DNA of 64,000 nucleotides from Salinimicrobium profundisediminis (GTDB taxonomy: Bacteria; Bacteroidota; Bacteroidia; Flavobacteriales; Flavobacteriaceae), in assembly GCF_026241755.1 (NCBI RefSeq), contig NZ_JAPJDA010000010.1, positions 64,233 through 128,232 of the forward strand, written 5' to 3'. The notes below the pieces were generated by a model. The model searched no databases and had not been told where the DNA came from. It saw only the letters and a program-made list of their open reading frames with translations. Shown here piece by piece: positions 1 to 8,846 of this stretch. Position 1 is the first letter of the stretch, and each line of letters starts with the position of its first letter. The translations under genes were made by a program, and so were the position numbers.

Positions 1-514
1 GGTTGTAAAAACCATTCTGCACTCCATAAGCGTAATTTTGTGTGGATATATCAGACACTGGATTGTTAACACCTTGCTGTACTAAAATTTTATTTCTAGC
101 ACTGGAAATGCCCTGAGTACCCTGCTCTGTACGTGCGTCATTCATTAAACCTTTTTGATTAATGGAGGATTCATTGTTCCAGCCCTGTTGATTAATTTCT
201 GCCTCATTATTGACAGCCATACTATAAGGGCCCCACCATGTAGGAATATTAGGCCCCTCTTGTGTAATGCGGGCTTCGTTGTTATCGGGACCTGCCGCGT
301 CTGCTTGAAAAACTTTAGATGAATTCAACACTCCCACCTGAGTCACTTCCAAACGTTGATCATTGCCATACTGATCTGTTTCTGTAGTGTTTGCCAATGG
401 CGCTCCTCCGGGGTTTTGATTGGCTACAGGTGTGGCATTGTTTGCCCCTGGTACCTGAGCAAATCCAATTGCCCCAATCATTAGCGCTGCTGCGCTTAAC
501 ATAACTTTTTTCAT
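1..514 (-). CDS. Curlin-repeat-like secreted protein (3' end outside window)
   Basis: An open frame runs from ATG at 512-514 to the window edge without a stop (171 codons visible). The first ~20 residues form a signal peptide ending near GFAQ. The rest is rich in N, Q and G, with recurring segments of the type N-N-E-A-x-I-x-Q-x-G, N-E-A-E-I-N-Q-Q-G, N-E-S-S-I-N-Q-K-G and N-K-I-L-V-Q-Q-G. These resemble the strand-loop repeats of curli subunits (CsgA/CsgB), which assemble into extracellular amyloid. The family call is by pattern only; the C-terminal half and any csg neighbours lie outside the window. Some Bacteroidetes curlin-like proteins have other adhesive roles. Confidence 0.7.
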   Translation of the reverse strand, partial: MKKVMLSAAALMIGAIGFAQVPGANNATPVANQNPGGAPLANTTETDQYGNDQRLEVTQVGVLNSSKVFQADAAGPDNNEARITQEGPNIPTWWGPYSMAVNNEAEINQQGWNNESSINQKGLMNDARTEQGTQGISSARNKILVQQGVNNPVSDISTQNYAYGVQNGFYN

Positions 515-1142
515 AATAAAAATAATTTAAGGTTAAAAATTTAGTTTAGTTTACACATCCTTGTTTGGGGCAAAGACATTTTCGGCACCATCAATACAGC
601 ATCTAATAATAAAAGGGGGAATAATTGGAACTCAAAAATTGAATTCACCTGAAAGAAGTAGTAGGGTAGATTTTTTTAATCTTTATCTCTTTCACTATGC
701 TAATTTACTTAAAATGAATTCCCTGCCAACAGTCTGATCGACGAATCGATGAACTACAATACCTACTTCTAGGTAGTTTTAATTCAAAACAACCATTCTC
801 CCAAGAATTTCTTAAAAAGTTAAATTTGTGTTAAAGAGAAAATCGTAATTTGTTATGAGGAAAAAACTTACAAATATGTATGGTTATTAATATCTTATTC
901 CACAAAAAGATGCTGATTTCCACACTTTTATTCAAAAATTCCTCCGTTATCAATCATACCAAAGTGAATTTTCTCATTCTTCAACCGTGAGAAGAAGAAC
1001 GTTAATTCCTAATTTTTAAGAAGTCATATCAAAAAGAACTATTAAAAACATAAACAATTGTTTATCAGTATAATATGACTTTCAACTAAAAATAGACATC
1101 TCTAAATTTGATCTATAGAATCTGTAAGATGTGAGATAAAAC
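515..1142. other. Long AT-rich intergenic region, no gene seen
   Basis: About 630 bases between the curlin-like gene and the terminator of the tRNA gene. I see no frame with a plausible protein and no tRNA-like fold. It must hold the promoter of the curlin-like gene; the nearest candidate is a one-mismatch -7 box (minus-strand TGTCTTTG, plus-strand 571-578) without a well-placed -33 TTG. The rest is unassigned. Confidence 0.5.
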
Positions 1143-1176
1143 AAAAAAGCCTGTAGAAATTCATCTACAGGCTTTT
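1143..1176 (-). terminator. Rho-independent terminator of tRNA-Arg
   Basis: Perfect 10-bp arms AGCCTGTAGA (1148-1157) and TCTACAGGCT (1164-1173) enclose a 6-base loop and are followed on the minus strand by a run of T. It lies 18 bases after the tRNA 3' end. Confidence 0.85.
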
Positions 1177-1190
1177 ACCATATTTAAAAG

Positions 1191-1264
1191 TGACCCCGGA
1201 GGGATTCAAACCCCCAACCCTCAGAGCCGAAATCTGATGCGCTATTCAGTTGCGCCACGGGGCC
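1191..1264 (-). tRNA. tRNA-Arg (anticodon TCG)
   Basis: A 74-base cloverleaf on the minus strand. Acceptor arms GGCCCCG and CGGGGTC pair with one G-U. The anticodon stem TCAGA/TCTGA encloses loop TTTCGGC, giving anticodon TCG, which reads CGA. The T loop TTTGAAT follows stem GGGGG (partner CCCTC, one G-U). The discriminator base is A and CCA is not encoded. Confidence 0.95.
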
Positions 1265-1276
1265 TTTTAAGAAGGC

Positions 1277-1308
1277 GCAATTTACATAAATTCTTTAAAC
1301 TGTAACAA
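1277..1308 (-). promoter_or_regulatory. Probable tRNA-Arg promoter
   Basis: On the minus strand TAAATTGC (1277-1284) resembles the flavobacterial -7 box TAnnTTTG, and TTG (1306-1308) sits 21 bases upstream as a -33 element. Transcription would begin a few bases before the tRNA. Confidence 0.4.
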
Positions 1309-1343
1309 GAAATTTACGCTCTTTCCATCTGAATTAAAGGTGT

Positions 1344-1360
1344 CAAAAATGCAATTTTTG
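1344..1360. repeat. Dispersed AT-rich dyad, one mismatch
   Basis: CAAAAATGCAATTTTTG, one base off the recurring dyad CAAAAATGNCATTTTTG described in the findings. It is intergenic, between tRNA-Arg and the yqeY-like gene. Confidence 0.5.
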
Positions 1361-1410
1361 AAAGGTATATAATCGCATACTTCTGACTTTGTAATTCTAA
1401 AATCTCCCTT

Positions 1411-1863
1411 CTAATTTGCCAGCTTCTTCTTTACTATTGCCGATATGGTTTTACCATCGGCCCTTCCTGCAAGTTCTTTTGAAGCCATTCCCATTACTTT
1501 ACCCATATCCTGCATGCCATTGGCACCAGATTCAGATATGATCTTATCCACCTCTACCTCAATTTCCTGTTCACTCATTTGTTCCGGAAGGAAACCTTCT
1601 ATAACAGCCGCCTGGTCCAATTCGGGTTGAGCTAGATCTTCCCTTCCCTGCTCCTTATATATAGCCGCACTTTCCTTGCGCTGTTTTACGAGGCGCTGTA
1701 AGAGCTTTAATTCTTCATCTTCACTCAATCCATCTTTGCCCGAAGCATCTGTGCGAGCAAGTAAAATAGCACTTTTAACCGCTCTTAAAGCTTCTAGTTT
1801 ATTGCTGTCTTTTGCTCGCATGGCATCTTTCATTTCGGCCATGACCTTGTCCTGTAAACTCAT
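1411..1863 (-). CDS. yqeY: GatB/YqeY domain protein
   Basis: 150 residues, the usual length of the YqeY family. These small cytosolic proteins share the tail domain of the tRNA amidotransferase subunit GatB; the cellular role is not established. It begins MSLQDKVMAEMKDAMRAK and has the expected arrangement: a helical N-terminal part with LRAVKSAI, then IEGFLPEQMSEQEIEVEV and a C-terminal GKVMGMASKELAGRADGK. It lies downstream of ftsZ on the same strand, but a terminator and about 400 bases separate the two, so it probably has its own promoter. Confidence 0.9.
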   Translation of the reverse strand: MSLQDKVMAEMKDAMRAKDSNKLEALRAVKSAILLARTDASGKDGLSEDEELKLLQRLVKQRKESAAIYKEQGREDLAQPELDQAAVIEGFLPEQMSEQEIEVEVDKIISESGANGMQDMGKVMGMASKELAGRADGKTISAIVKKKLAN

Positions 1864-1953
1864 TGTATTTGGATTTTTTATTCGTTATGCGAAGATAAGG
1901 AAATCGGGCAGTGCAAACTCTTCTGAAATAAAAAAACCTTTCGTTCTGTATAA

Positions 1954-2127
1954 GCCCTTGGTTTTTGTCCTGCCACTCTAACCTCTCCTTATATTATTCC
2001 ACTTGAGGATTTAAAAAAAGGCTCCCATACGCTCCAGGTCATCATTGATCAGGGGCCCGTAGAGGGTTCGGGCTTTAGCCACTGGAATGTGTCAGGTGTG
2101 CTTGTGGGCGAAACTGTGCAGGAATAA
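1954..2127 (+). pseudogene. Possible remnant of a protein-coding gene (C-terminal tail)
   Basis: Between stops at 1951 and 2125 the plus strand reads a protein-like tail containing IPLEDLKKGSHTLQVIID and GFSHWNVSGVLVGETVQE. There is no start codon, and the stretch is richer in G+C than the other gaps here, as former coding DNA would be. The D-L-K-K-G-x-H-T-L-Q-V pattern is reminiscent of beta-sandwich domains of glycan-active enzymes, but I cannot name a family. It could also be a chance open frame. Confidence 0.3.
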
Positions 2128-2222
2128 TTAGGAATGAGCTTGTCATTCTCACTTTCATTCCTGCCTGTATAAATTGGCAGGTTAAAGAGCACACATCAAA
2201 ACCAAAAATCAACTTGCAGCAA

Positions 2223-2258
2223 ATAAAAAACCCGAAGCTGGTATTGCCGCTTCGGGTT
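2223..2258 (-). terminator. Terminator of the dcw operon (after ftsZ)
   Basis: Arms AACCCGAAGC (2229-2238) and GCTTCGGGTT (2249-2258) are followed on the minus strand by TTTTTTATTT. It lies 21 bases beyond the ftsZ stop and closes the cluster. Confidence 0.9.
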
Positions 2259-2279
2259 CTCATTTATTAAGGGAATTTC

Positions 2280-4271
2280 TTAATCTACATTGTCATGTAA
2301 AAAAGAATTATTTGTCCTAAACCTCAATTCATCATCATTGCCGCTTCCCAAAGTAGTGCGCGACAACTTTCCCTCTCCGGGCTCGGTGTGGTCAAGGTCT
2401 ATACCCTGTCTTTTGTATGCAGGTTGTCTTTCATACTCGTCAACCTTACTTACGTTATTCCTGAACTTATAATTGAACTCCTTCATCTTGGCTCTTCTCT
2501 CGGCCGATCTTTTTATCAAATTCTCATTGATAGGAATATTAAAAGGATCTACGTCATCTTCTGGCGTCTCCTTATTTTCTTCGGGTGCAGGATTTCCTTT
2601 TGAAACAGGAGGCTGCACCGGTGCTGACTGACTCTTAAGTTTTGGCTCAGGTTGTGGCTGGGGCCTGCTCTTCTGCACAGGCTGAGAGCTCTTCAGCATT
2701 TCTTCCACCTGCATGTAATCCTGTAGCGAATATCGGGTCACCCCATTTTCAGTCTTTGCCTGTATCGCACTTTCCTTCTTTACAGAATTTTTTGCTTCAG
2801 TATCTTCAGAAAGCGTATGAATTATACGTTGTTCCTTTGCAGGTTCTTTATGCTCTCCTGGTGTAGGTTGTTCCTGTTGCGCCTTAGGCTCATTTCTTTC
2901 TTCTGAAGCATTGTTCTTAGGCATGTCAAAAGTAAACATAAACTGTTGCTCCTGCGGCTCTGGCTCAACAACCTCAGGTTCCGAAACCTCTACATCCCTT
3001 ACGCTGTCAGTAATAATAAATTCAGGTGCTTCTTCAGGCTGAACTTCTTCGTACTCCACATGCATATCCCTTACAGCATTTGAAGGATGGTTAGTTTCGG
3101 GCTCTCCATCTATATCTTCATCTTCTAGTGATAGGGTGTGAACTATCTTATTTTCTTCTTCTGGCGCCGGTGCAGGCCCGTCGTAAACCGAAGATGTTTT
3201 CTTTGGAGAAAGCTCGTGCTCTGCCCTTTGCTCATCTTCAAGAGTGTGAATGATCTTCTTGGTTTCGGTATTTACAATATCATTTTGTTGCTCAATGTCG
3301 AAACCCGTAGCAATGATAGTTACAGAAATTGCATCATCAAGATTTTCATCTTCACCAACCCCCATGATGATGTTGGCACTGTGCCCGGCTTCTGCCTGAA
3401 TATGATCTGAAATCTCCCCAATTTCATCAATAGTAATTTCTTCGGAACCGGAAATGATAAGCAGCAGCACATTTTTGGCACCTGTAATTTTATTATCGTT
3501 AAGCAGCGGTGAATCTAACGCCTTTGAAATAGCATCCTGGGCACGGTTTCCACCTGAAGCCTGTGCAGATCCCATAATGGCAGTTCCACTATTGCTAAGA
3601 ACGGTCTTAGCATCCCGCAAGTCAATGTTTTGGGTATAGTGATGCGTAATTACTTCGGCTATTCCTCGAGAAGCTGTGGCCAAGACTTCATCGGCCTTAG
3701 AGAATCCTGCTTTGAATCCGAGATTTCCATATACTTCCCTTAGTTTATTATTGTTGATCACGATCAACGAGTCAACATGACTTCGCAGGTTTTCTACTCC
3801 CAGTTGTGCCTGCTCGTTTCTGGTCTTTCCTTCAAACAAAAAAGGACTGGTTACGATCCCCACCGTAAGTATCCCCATATCTTTTGCCTGTTTGGCAATG
3901 ATTGGCGCAGCACCTGTTCCTGTACCACCGCCCATTCCTGCCGTGATAAATACCATTTTTGTGTTGGTATCCAAAAGGGCTCTTATCTCGTCAAAACTTT
4001 CCTCTGCTGCTTTGCGACCGACTTCAGGATCGGCACCTGCACCAAGGCCTTCTGTTTCTCTTACTCCCAACTGGATCTTGTTTGGAACAGGGCTATTTTC
4101 AAGAGCCTGTGCATCTGTATTACAAATGACAAAATCAACCCCTTTTATTCCCTGCTGAAACATGTGGTTTATCGCGTTGCTACCGCCTCCACCTACACCA
4201 ATAACTTTTATGACGTTCGATTGATTCTTGGGGAGATCGAATGTGATGTTTCCGAATTCTGTGCTGCTCAT
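2280..4271 (-). CDS. ftsZ: Cell division GTPase FtsZ, long linker form
   Basis: Tubulin-like GTPase that polymerises into the Z-ring. The GTP-binding signature GGGTGTGAAP is at residues 114-123 and the T7 loop NIDLRD at 215-220. The globular core ends near residue 325. About 340 more residues follow, against ~60 in E. coli: an acidic, Pro/Glu/Gln-rich linker and a conserved-looking end NSFLHDNVD. The linker carries three copies of the motif [KR]-I-[IV]-H-T-L followed by acidic residues (339-347, 375-385, 482-490). It is the last gene of the dcw operon, 62 bases after ftsA, followed by a terminator. The long tail is usual for flavobacterial FtsZ; the function of the repeated motif is unknown to me. 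Confidence 0.97.
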   Translation of the reverse strand: MSSTEFGNITFDLPKNQSNVIKVIGVGGGGSNAINHMFQQGIKGVDFVICNTDAQALENSPVPNKIQLGVRETEGLGAGADPEVGRKAAEESFDEIRALLDTNTKMVFITAGMGGGTGTGAAPIIAKQAKDMGILTVGIVTSPFLFEGKTRNEQAQLGVENLRSHVDSLIVINNNKLREVYGNLGFKAGFSKADEVLATASRGIAEVITHHYTQNIDLRDAKTVLSNSGTAIMGSAQASGGNRAQDAISKALDSPLLNDNKITGAKNVLLLIISGSEEITIDEIGEISDHIQAEAGHSANIIMGVGEDENLDDAISVTIIATGFDIEQQNDIVNTETKKIIHTLEDEQRAEHELSPKKTSSVYDGPAPAPEEENKIVHTLSLEDEDIDGEPETNHPSNAVRDMHVEYEEVQPEEAPEFIITDSVRDVEVSEPEVVEPEPQEQQFMFTFDMPKNNASEERNEPKAQQEQPTPGEHKEPAKEQRIIHTLSEDTEAKNSVKKESAIQAKTENGVTRYSLQDYMQVEEMLKSSQPVQKSRPQPQPEPKLKSQSAPVQPPVSKGNPAPEENKETPEDDVDPFNIPINENLIKRSAERRAKMKEFNYKFRNNVSKVDEYERQPAYKRQGIDLDHTEPGEGKLSRTTLGSGNDDELRFRTNNSFLHDNVD

Positions 4272-4333
4272 AAATTCTTTTTTACTGGTTTTCTACTTCT
4301 TTTATTCTTTTTCATAGTTATTTCCTCGCCGAT

Positions 4334-5677
4334 CTACTCGGCGTTGTCTAAAAAATCCTTGAATTTTTCAAACCATTTTTCAAATATTGTTCTGCGGGGC
4401 TGGCTTATGGTAACCGGCTCTTCCCGCTCTTCTGGCTCCTCTTGCGGCACTGCTGTAGGCGTAGCTCCAGAGGCTACTTCTTCCTGCTCGTCTTCTTCGT
4501 TTACATGGTGCCTGCTGTTAATCTCGAGGCTGTTCAATACCAACCCAACTGCAGTGGCAAAAACAGGACTTGTAGTCTCGCTGTCACTATCTCCTGCCAG
4601 GTGCTCGTTTGGATAACCTATTCTCGTGTCCATCCCGGTAATGTACTCTACCAGCTGTTTTATATGCTTTAACTGGGCACCGCCTCCGGTTAGTACAATC
4701 CCGGCGATAAGTTTTTTCTTCTGCTCTTCGTGACCGTAGTTCTTGATCTCCAGGTAAACCTGTTCAATGATTTCCACAACCCGTGCATGAATGATCTTAG
4801 AAAGGTTCTTTAAAGTAATCTCTTTTGGTTCCCTGCCTCTCAGGCCAGGGATAGAAACAATCTCGTTATCTTTATTTTCACCCGGCCAGGCCGAACCAAA
4901 TTTCACTTTCAGCAGCTCTGCCTGCTTTTCAATGATAGAGCAACCTTCTTTGATATCTTCAGTAATAACTCCGCCACCAAAAGGGATTACAGCGGTATGC
5001 CTGATTATTCCGTCTTTAAAGATGGCTAAATCTGTAGTTCCACCTCCTATATCGACTAAAGCCACACCGGCTTCTTTTTCTTCCTGACTTAAAACAGCAT
5101 TTGCAGATGCCAACGGTTCTAAAGTAACTGCCGAAAGCTCCAGTCCCGAACTTTTCACACACCTGCCCACGTTCCTTATCGACGATACCTGGCCAACTAC
5201 TACATGAAAGTTAGCTTCCAGCCTTCCGCCATACATTCCAATAGGTTCCTTGATCTCTGCCTGCCCGTCAACTTTAAATTCCTGCGGAAGCACGTGAATA
5301 ATCTCTTCTCCCGGAAGCATAACCAGCTTGTGCACCTGGTTACATAAAGTTTCAATATCCGAAGCGTCTATCACTTCATCGGGGTTAGGGCGCGTAATAT
5401 AATCGCTGTGTTGTAAACTGCGAATATGCTGGCCGGCAATGCCCACCACCACATCTTTTATCTTCATGCCGCTATCGGCCTCTGCCTCCTGTATGGCCTG
5501 CTGTATAGATTGTATAGTTTGGGTAATGTTATTTACAACTCCACGATGAACCCCAAGGCTTTTTGCCTTGCCTATACCAATGATCTCCATTTTACCGTAA
5601 TCATTCTTACGGCCTATCATGGCTACAATCTTAGTAGTACCAATGTCTAATCCTACTGCGATGTCGTTCTGTTCCAT
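4334..5677 (-). CDS. ftsA: Cell division protein FtsA
   Basis: Actin-fold ATPase that tethers FtsZ filaments to the inner membrane. 447 residues: N-terminal phosphate-1 motif DIGTTKIVAMIG, the SHS2 1C domain after ~residue 80, phosphate-2 motif DIGGGTTDLAIF, and adenosine motif TGGGAQL. An acidic low-complexity stretch follows, then a C-terminal basic/aromatic helix (RRTIFEKWFEKFKDFL) that fits the membrane-binding amphipathic helix. It lies 3 bases after ftsQ and upstream of ftsZ, the canonical order. Confidence 0.97.
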   Translation of the reverse strand: MEQNDIAVGLDIGTTKIVAMIGRKNDYGKMEIIGIGKAKSLGVHRGVVNNITQTIQSIQQAIQEAEADSGMKIKDVVVGIAGQHIRSLQHSDYITRPNPDEVIDASDIETLCNQVHKLVMLPGEEIIHVLPQEFKVDGQAEIKEPIGMYGGRLEANFHVVVGQVSSIRNVGRCVKSSGLELSAVTLEPLASANAVLSQEEKEAGVALVDIGGGTTDLAIFKDGIIRHTAVIPFGGGVITEDIKEGCSIIEKQAELLKVKFGSAWPGENKDNEIVSIPGLRGREPKEITLKNLSKIIHARVVEIIEQVYLEIKNYGHEEQKKKLIAGIVLTGGGAQLKHIKQLVEYITGMDTRIGYPNEHLAGDSDSETTSPVFATAVGLVLNSLEINSRHHVNEEDEQEEVASGATPTAVPQEEPEEREEPVTISQPRRTIFEKWFEKFKDFLDNAE

Positions 5678-5680
5678 ACC

Positions 5681-6400
5681 TTACTTTTTAGTGCATACAA
5701 CCTGATTACCAAATTGTAGATCCACTTTTTTATATGCGTCAAGCTTTTTATCCTTAAGTGCCTTTTGATAAAAAGCTTTAAAATTTTTAAACTTCAATTC
5801 AATGTCTTTCACTTCGCCAAAAACCACCTCAAAATCAAGCCGCCTTAAATGTATCTCGTACTTCCCGTTTGGCTGGCGGTTAATACCCGTCACGTGTTGG
5901 GTAAGAAACTCATCGGCATTTATAAAGGCCATAAGCGGATGCAATTCTTCCAGCTGCTCCTCCTTCACCCCGGTCACCAGGGGCACCCTTGCCGAATGGT
6001 ACTGTGACAGTGGCATCATCAACCCCTGCCTGTCCAGGTAGAACGGCGCACTAGCCATTACTCTGGCCAAAGGCTGCCTCTGGGTGATCTCTGCCCCCAT
6101 CTTTCCGTCAACAGTGAGGAACACTTCAGCATTCTCAACCATATCATGCGATTCCAGTAAAGTTTCGACCCTACTCAAATCTAAAGTTTCTTTACCTATA
6201 CTTCTGGGTCTCACCTCATTTTGTATTAACAATTTATTAACCGCTTCTTCAGTGAGATACAGATTTTCGCTGTTCGTAAAATGCAGATTAACTTCGGAAA
6301 GAACCCGCGCGTGATTGCGCTTTTCGGCGAATGCAAATAAAAAGAACACTACGCCAATGAGCAAGAATGTTTTTATGTAATTCCAATTAATTTTCACCAC
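5681..6400 (-). CDS. ftsQ: Cell division protein FtsQ
   Basis: Bitopic divisome protein linking early and late division proteins. 239 residues: a short cytoplasmic start, one membrane span at about residues 9-24 (TFLLIGVVFFLFAFA), then a periplasmic POTRA-like region and beta-domain. Sequence is weakly conserved, as usual for FtsQ, so the call rests on topology, size and position between murC and ftsA. It overlaps the end of murC by 14 bases, suggesting translational coupling. Confidence 0.9.
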   Translation of the reverse strand: MVKINWNYIKTFLLIGVVFFLFAFAEKRNHARVLSEVNLHFTNSENLYLTEEAVNKLLIQNEVRPRSIGKETLDLSRVETLLESHDMVENAEVFLTVDGKMGAEITQRQPLARVMASAPFYLDRQGLMMPLSQYHSARVPLVTGVKEEQLEELHPLMAFINADEFLTQHVTGINRQPNGKYEIHLRRLDFEVVFGEVKDIELKFKNFKAFYQKALKDKKLDAYKKVDLQFGNQVVCTKK

Positions 6401-7742
6401 TCAGTTCTTTACGTATTTTCTCTACTTCTTCCCCTATATCACCGGCTCCCATAAGCACCACTACCTCAGCTTTTTTAGCTTTAATTACTTCGGAAAGATC
6501 TTCCTTTTGAACCAGCTCTTTTTTGTCATTTTTGATCATTTTCAGAAGCCATTCTGAAGAAATTCCATCAATTGGCTTTTCCCTCGCCGGATAAATATCC
6601 ATCAGCAGCAGCTCATCAAAGAGATTTAGGCTGTCTGCAAAGCCTTCAGCAAAGTCTCTTGTACGGCTGAAGAGGTGTGGCTGAAATACTGCCAAAACAC
6701 GTTTCCCCGGATGCATTTCCTGCACCGCCTGGTGTACTGCAGCGATCTCTGCCGGGTGATGGGCATAATCATCAATCAATACCAGGTCAGTACGTTTAAT
6801 TCGGTACGAAAAACGCCGTTGCACGCCTTTAAAAGAAGCCAAAGCTGTGGCAAGGAACTCGGGGGGGGCACCGTATTCCATTGCCATAGCCAAAGCTGTA
6901 ACTGCATTCTGTAAATTATGTTTCCCCGGAAGGCTCAATTCAAAGCCTGTGTAGGTTTTTTCTTTTGTTCTTAAATCGAAGTGATAACTGCCATTTTTGA
7001 CACCTATGTTCACGGCAGCTATATCTGCATCGTCATTTACGCCTACAGATGTTCCTTTTAGAGGCAGCCCGTTAGCGTAAAACAGCTTCCCGTCTTTAGG
7101 TACCAGGGCTGCAAAGGCATTAAAAGACTCTTTTATTTGAGAATCTTCCCCATAAATGTCAAGATGGTCGGCATCCATTGAGGTAATTGCCGCAATATTG
7201 GGGGCAAGCTTCAAAAATGACCTGTCAAACTCGTCGGCTTCCACTACCATGGCCCTGTCTCCGTCCAAAATGAGGTTAGAGTGATAATTCTCGGCTATAC
7301 CTCCCAAAAATGCCGTTATTGAGCTGCCTGTTACCTTGAGCAAATGGGCCAGCATACTGCTGGTAGTGGTTTTTCCATGAGTTCCGGCAACAGCAAGGGT
7401 AAAATGCCCTTTTGTGAGGTTCCCCAGTACAGCAGCGCGTTTCTCCATGGTATAACCATCGGCTGCGAAGTGCAGATATTGCGCATGATCTAGCGGAATT
7501 GCCGGTGTATAAACGATAAGCGATTGTTTATCTTCTAAAATGGCATCTGGAAGATCTTCTACTTTAGGGGAAGTGATTACCTCTATACCCTCTTTTTGAA
7601 GTTCGCGGGTAAGCTGAGTTTCAGTTTTATCAAACCCTGAAACATTTTTACCCCGGGCACTAAAATACCGGGCAAGAGCACTCATCCCGATCCCGCCGAT
7701 GCCTATAAAATAGATGTTTTGTATGTTATCGTAATGTCCCAT
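6387..7742 (-). CDS. murC: UDP-N-acetylmuramate--L-alanine ligase MurC
   Basis: ATP-dependent ligase adding L-Ala to UDP-MurNAc, the first peptide step of peptidoglycan synthesis, in the cytosol. 451 residues: Rossmann motif GIGGIGMSALA at 14-24, ATP-binding GTHGKTTTS at 120-128, and DDYAHHP of the C-terminal ligase domain. It abuts murG with no gap and overlaps ftsQ. No ddl follows, unlike many proteobacterial clusters. Confidence 0.97.
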   Translation of the reverse strand: MGHYDNIQNIYFIGIGGIGMSALARYFSARGKNVSGFDKTETQLTRELQKEGIEVITSPKVEDLPDAILEDKQSLIVYTPAIPLDHAQYLHFAADGYTMEKRAAVLGNLTKGHFTLAVAGTHGKTTTSSMLAHLLKVTGSSITAFLGGIAENYHSNLILDGDRAMVVEADEFDRSFLKLAPNIAAITSMDADHLDIYGEDSQIKESFNAFAALVPKDGKLFYANGLPLKGTSVGVNDDADIAAVNIGVKNGSYHFDLRTKEKTYTGFELSLPGKHNLQNAVTALAMAMEYGAPPEFLATALASFKGVQRRFSYRIKRTDLVLIDDYAHHPAEIAAVHQAVQEMHPGKRVLAVFQPHLFSRTRDFAEGFADSLNLFDELLLMDIYPAREKPIDGISSEWLLKMIKNDKKELVQKEDLSEVIKAKKAEVVVLMGAGDIGEEVEKIRKELSGEN

Positions 7743-8846
7743 TTATGGCCAGGTTGTCAATAATTTTTCAACTTCATTTACAATATTTGCAGTTGCATTC
7801 GGCTTTTCCAGCTTCTTGATGTTCTTCCCGAGATTCCGCATCTTTTCATCAGATTGCACCAATGGAAAGAAGATCGACCTGAATCCCTGTTCCAGGTGAC
7901 TTTCAGAAAGGATCACTGCAGCATCTTTTTCGGCTACTGCCATAGCGTTCTTTGTCTGATGGTCTTCGGCCACGTTTGGTGACGGAATAAAGACCACCGG
8001 TTTTCCAACAATACACAGCTCAGACACCGTACCGGCACCTGCGCGTGAGATGATCACATCTGCCGCAGCATAGGCCAGGTCCATCCTCTTTAAAAAGGCA
8101 AAAGTCTGGATGTTTTCGAGCTCTGCATATTTGCTGTAATCTTCAAAATATAAAGTTCCGGTTTGCCACAATACCTGTAGGTTGTGTTTTTCAAATTCCT
8201 TCAGGTTGTCTTCTACCAGTTGATTTATCTTTCTTGCACCAAGGCTTCCTCCCAAAACGAGCACCGTCTTCCTTGAGGGATCAATTCCGAAGAAATCCTG
8301 AGCCTCTTTTCTCTTTTGGTCAACCTTCAGCAAATCCTGGCGTACAGGATTCCCAGTAAGCACGATCTTTTCTTCAGGAAAAAACCTGCCCATATCTGGA
8401 TATGCGGTGCAAATAGTATTGGCTCCTTTTGCGAGAAGTTTATTGGTGATCCCCGGATAGGAATTCTGCTCCTGTATCAAGGTGGGGATATTCTCCCTAT
8501 TTGCCATTTGCAGTAAAGGGCCACTGGCAAAACCGCCAGTTCCAATAACCACATTAGGTTTAAACTTTTTAATAATATCTCGAGACCTCCACAGGCTCTT
8601 TACAAGTTTCACCGGGAATAGCAGGTTTTTGGCGGTAATACGTCGCTGTAAACCGCTTATCCAAAGACCCTCGATTTCATAACCGGCCTCGGGTACTTTT
8701 TGCATTTCCATTTTATCCTGTGCCCCAACAAAAAGGATCTCACAGGAAGGGTATCGCAACCTGAGTTCATTGGCAATAGAAATTGCCGGAAATATATGTC
8801 CTCCCGTTCCGCCACCCGATATGATCACTCTCAATTGATTTTTCAT
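7743..8846 (-). CDS. murG: Lipid II synthase MurG
   Basis: Peripheral membrane GT28 glycosyltransferase that adds GlcNAc to lipid I, giving lipid II. 367 residues. N-terminal glycine-rich motif [10 protein letters not shown] binds the undecaprenyl-phosphate side, and a second [10 protein letters not shown] starts the nucleotide-binding domain. The donor-site segment [17 protein letters not shown] is intact. The start overlaps the ftsW stop by 4 bases. Confidence 0.97.
   Translation of the reverse strand: MKNQLRVIISGGGTGGHIFPAISIANELRLRYPSCEILFVGAQDKMEMQKVPEAGYEIEGLWISGLQRRITAKNLLFPVKLVKSLWRSRDIIKKFKPNVVIGTGGFASGPLLQMANRENIPTLIQEQNSYPGITNKLLAKGANTICTAYPDMGRFFPEEKIVLTGNPVRQDLLKVDQKRKEAQDFFGIDPSRKTVLVLGGSLGARKINQLVEDNLKEFEKHNLQVLWQTGTLYFEDYSKYAELENIQTFAFLKRMDLAYAAADVIISRAGAGTVSELCIVGKPVVFIPSPNVAEDHQTKNAMAVAEKDAAVILSESHLEQGFRSIFFPLVQSDEKMRNLGKNIKKLEKPNATANIVNEVEKLLTTWP

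Noticed and set aside
2075-2263. 62-codon minus-strand frame downstream of ftsZ
   Set aside because: It runs through the ftsZ terminator hairpin and shows no protein-like pattern.
3777-4616. 279-codon open frame on the plus strand across ftsZ/ftsA
   Set aside because: Antisense to two certain genes and spanning their junction; Cys/Ser-rich translation typical of a shadow frame.
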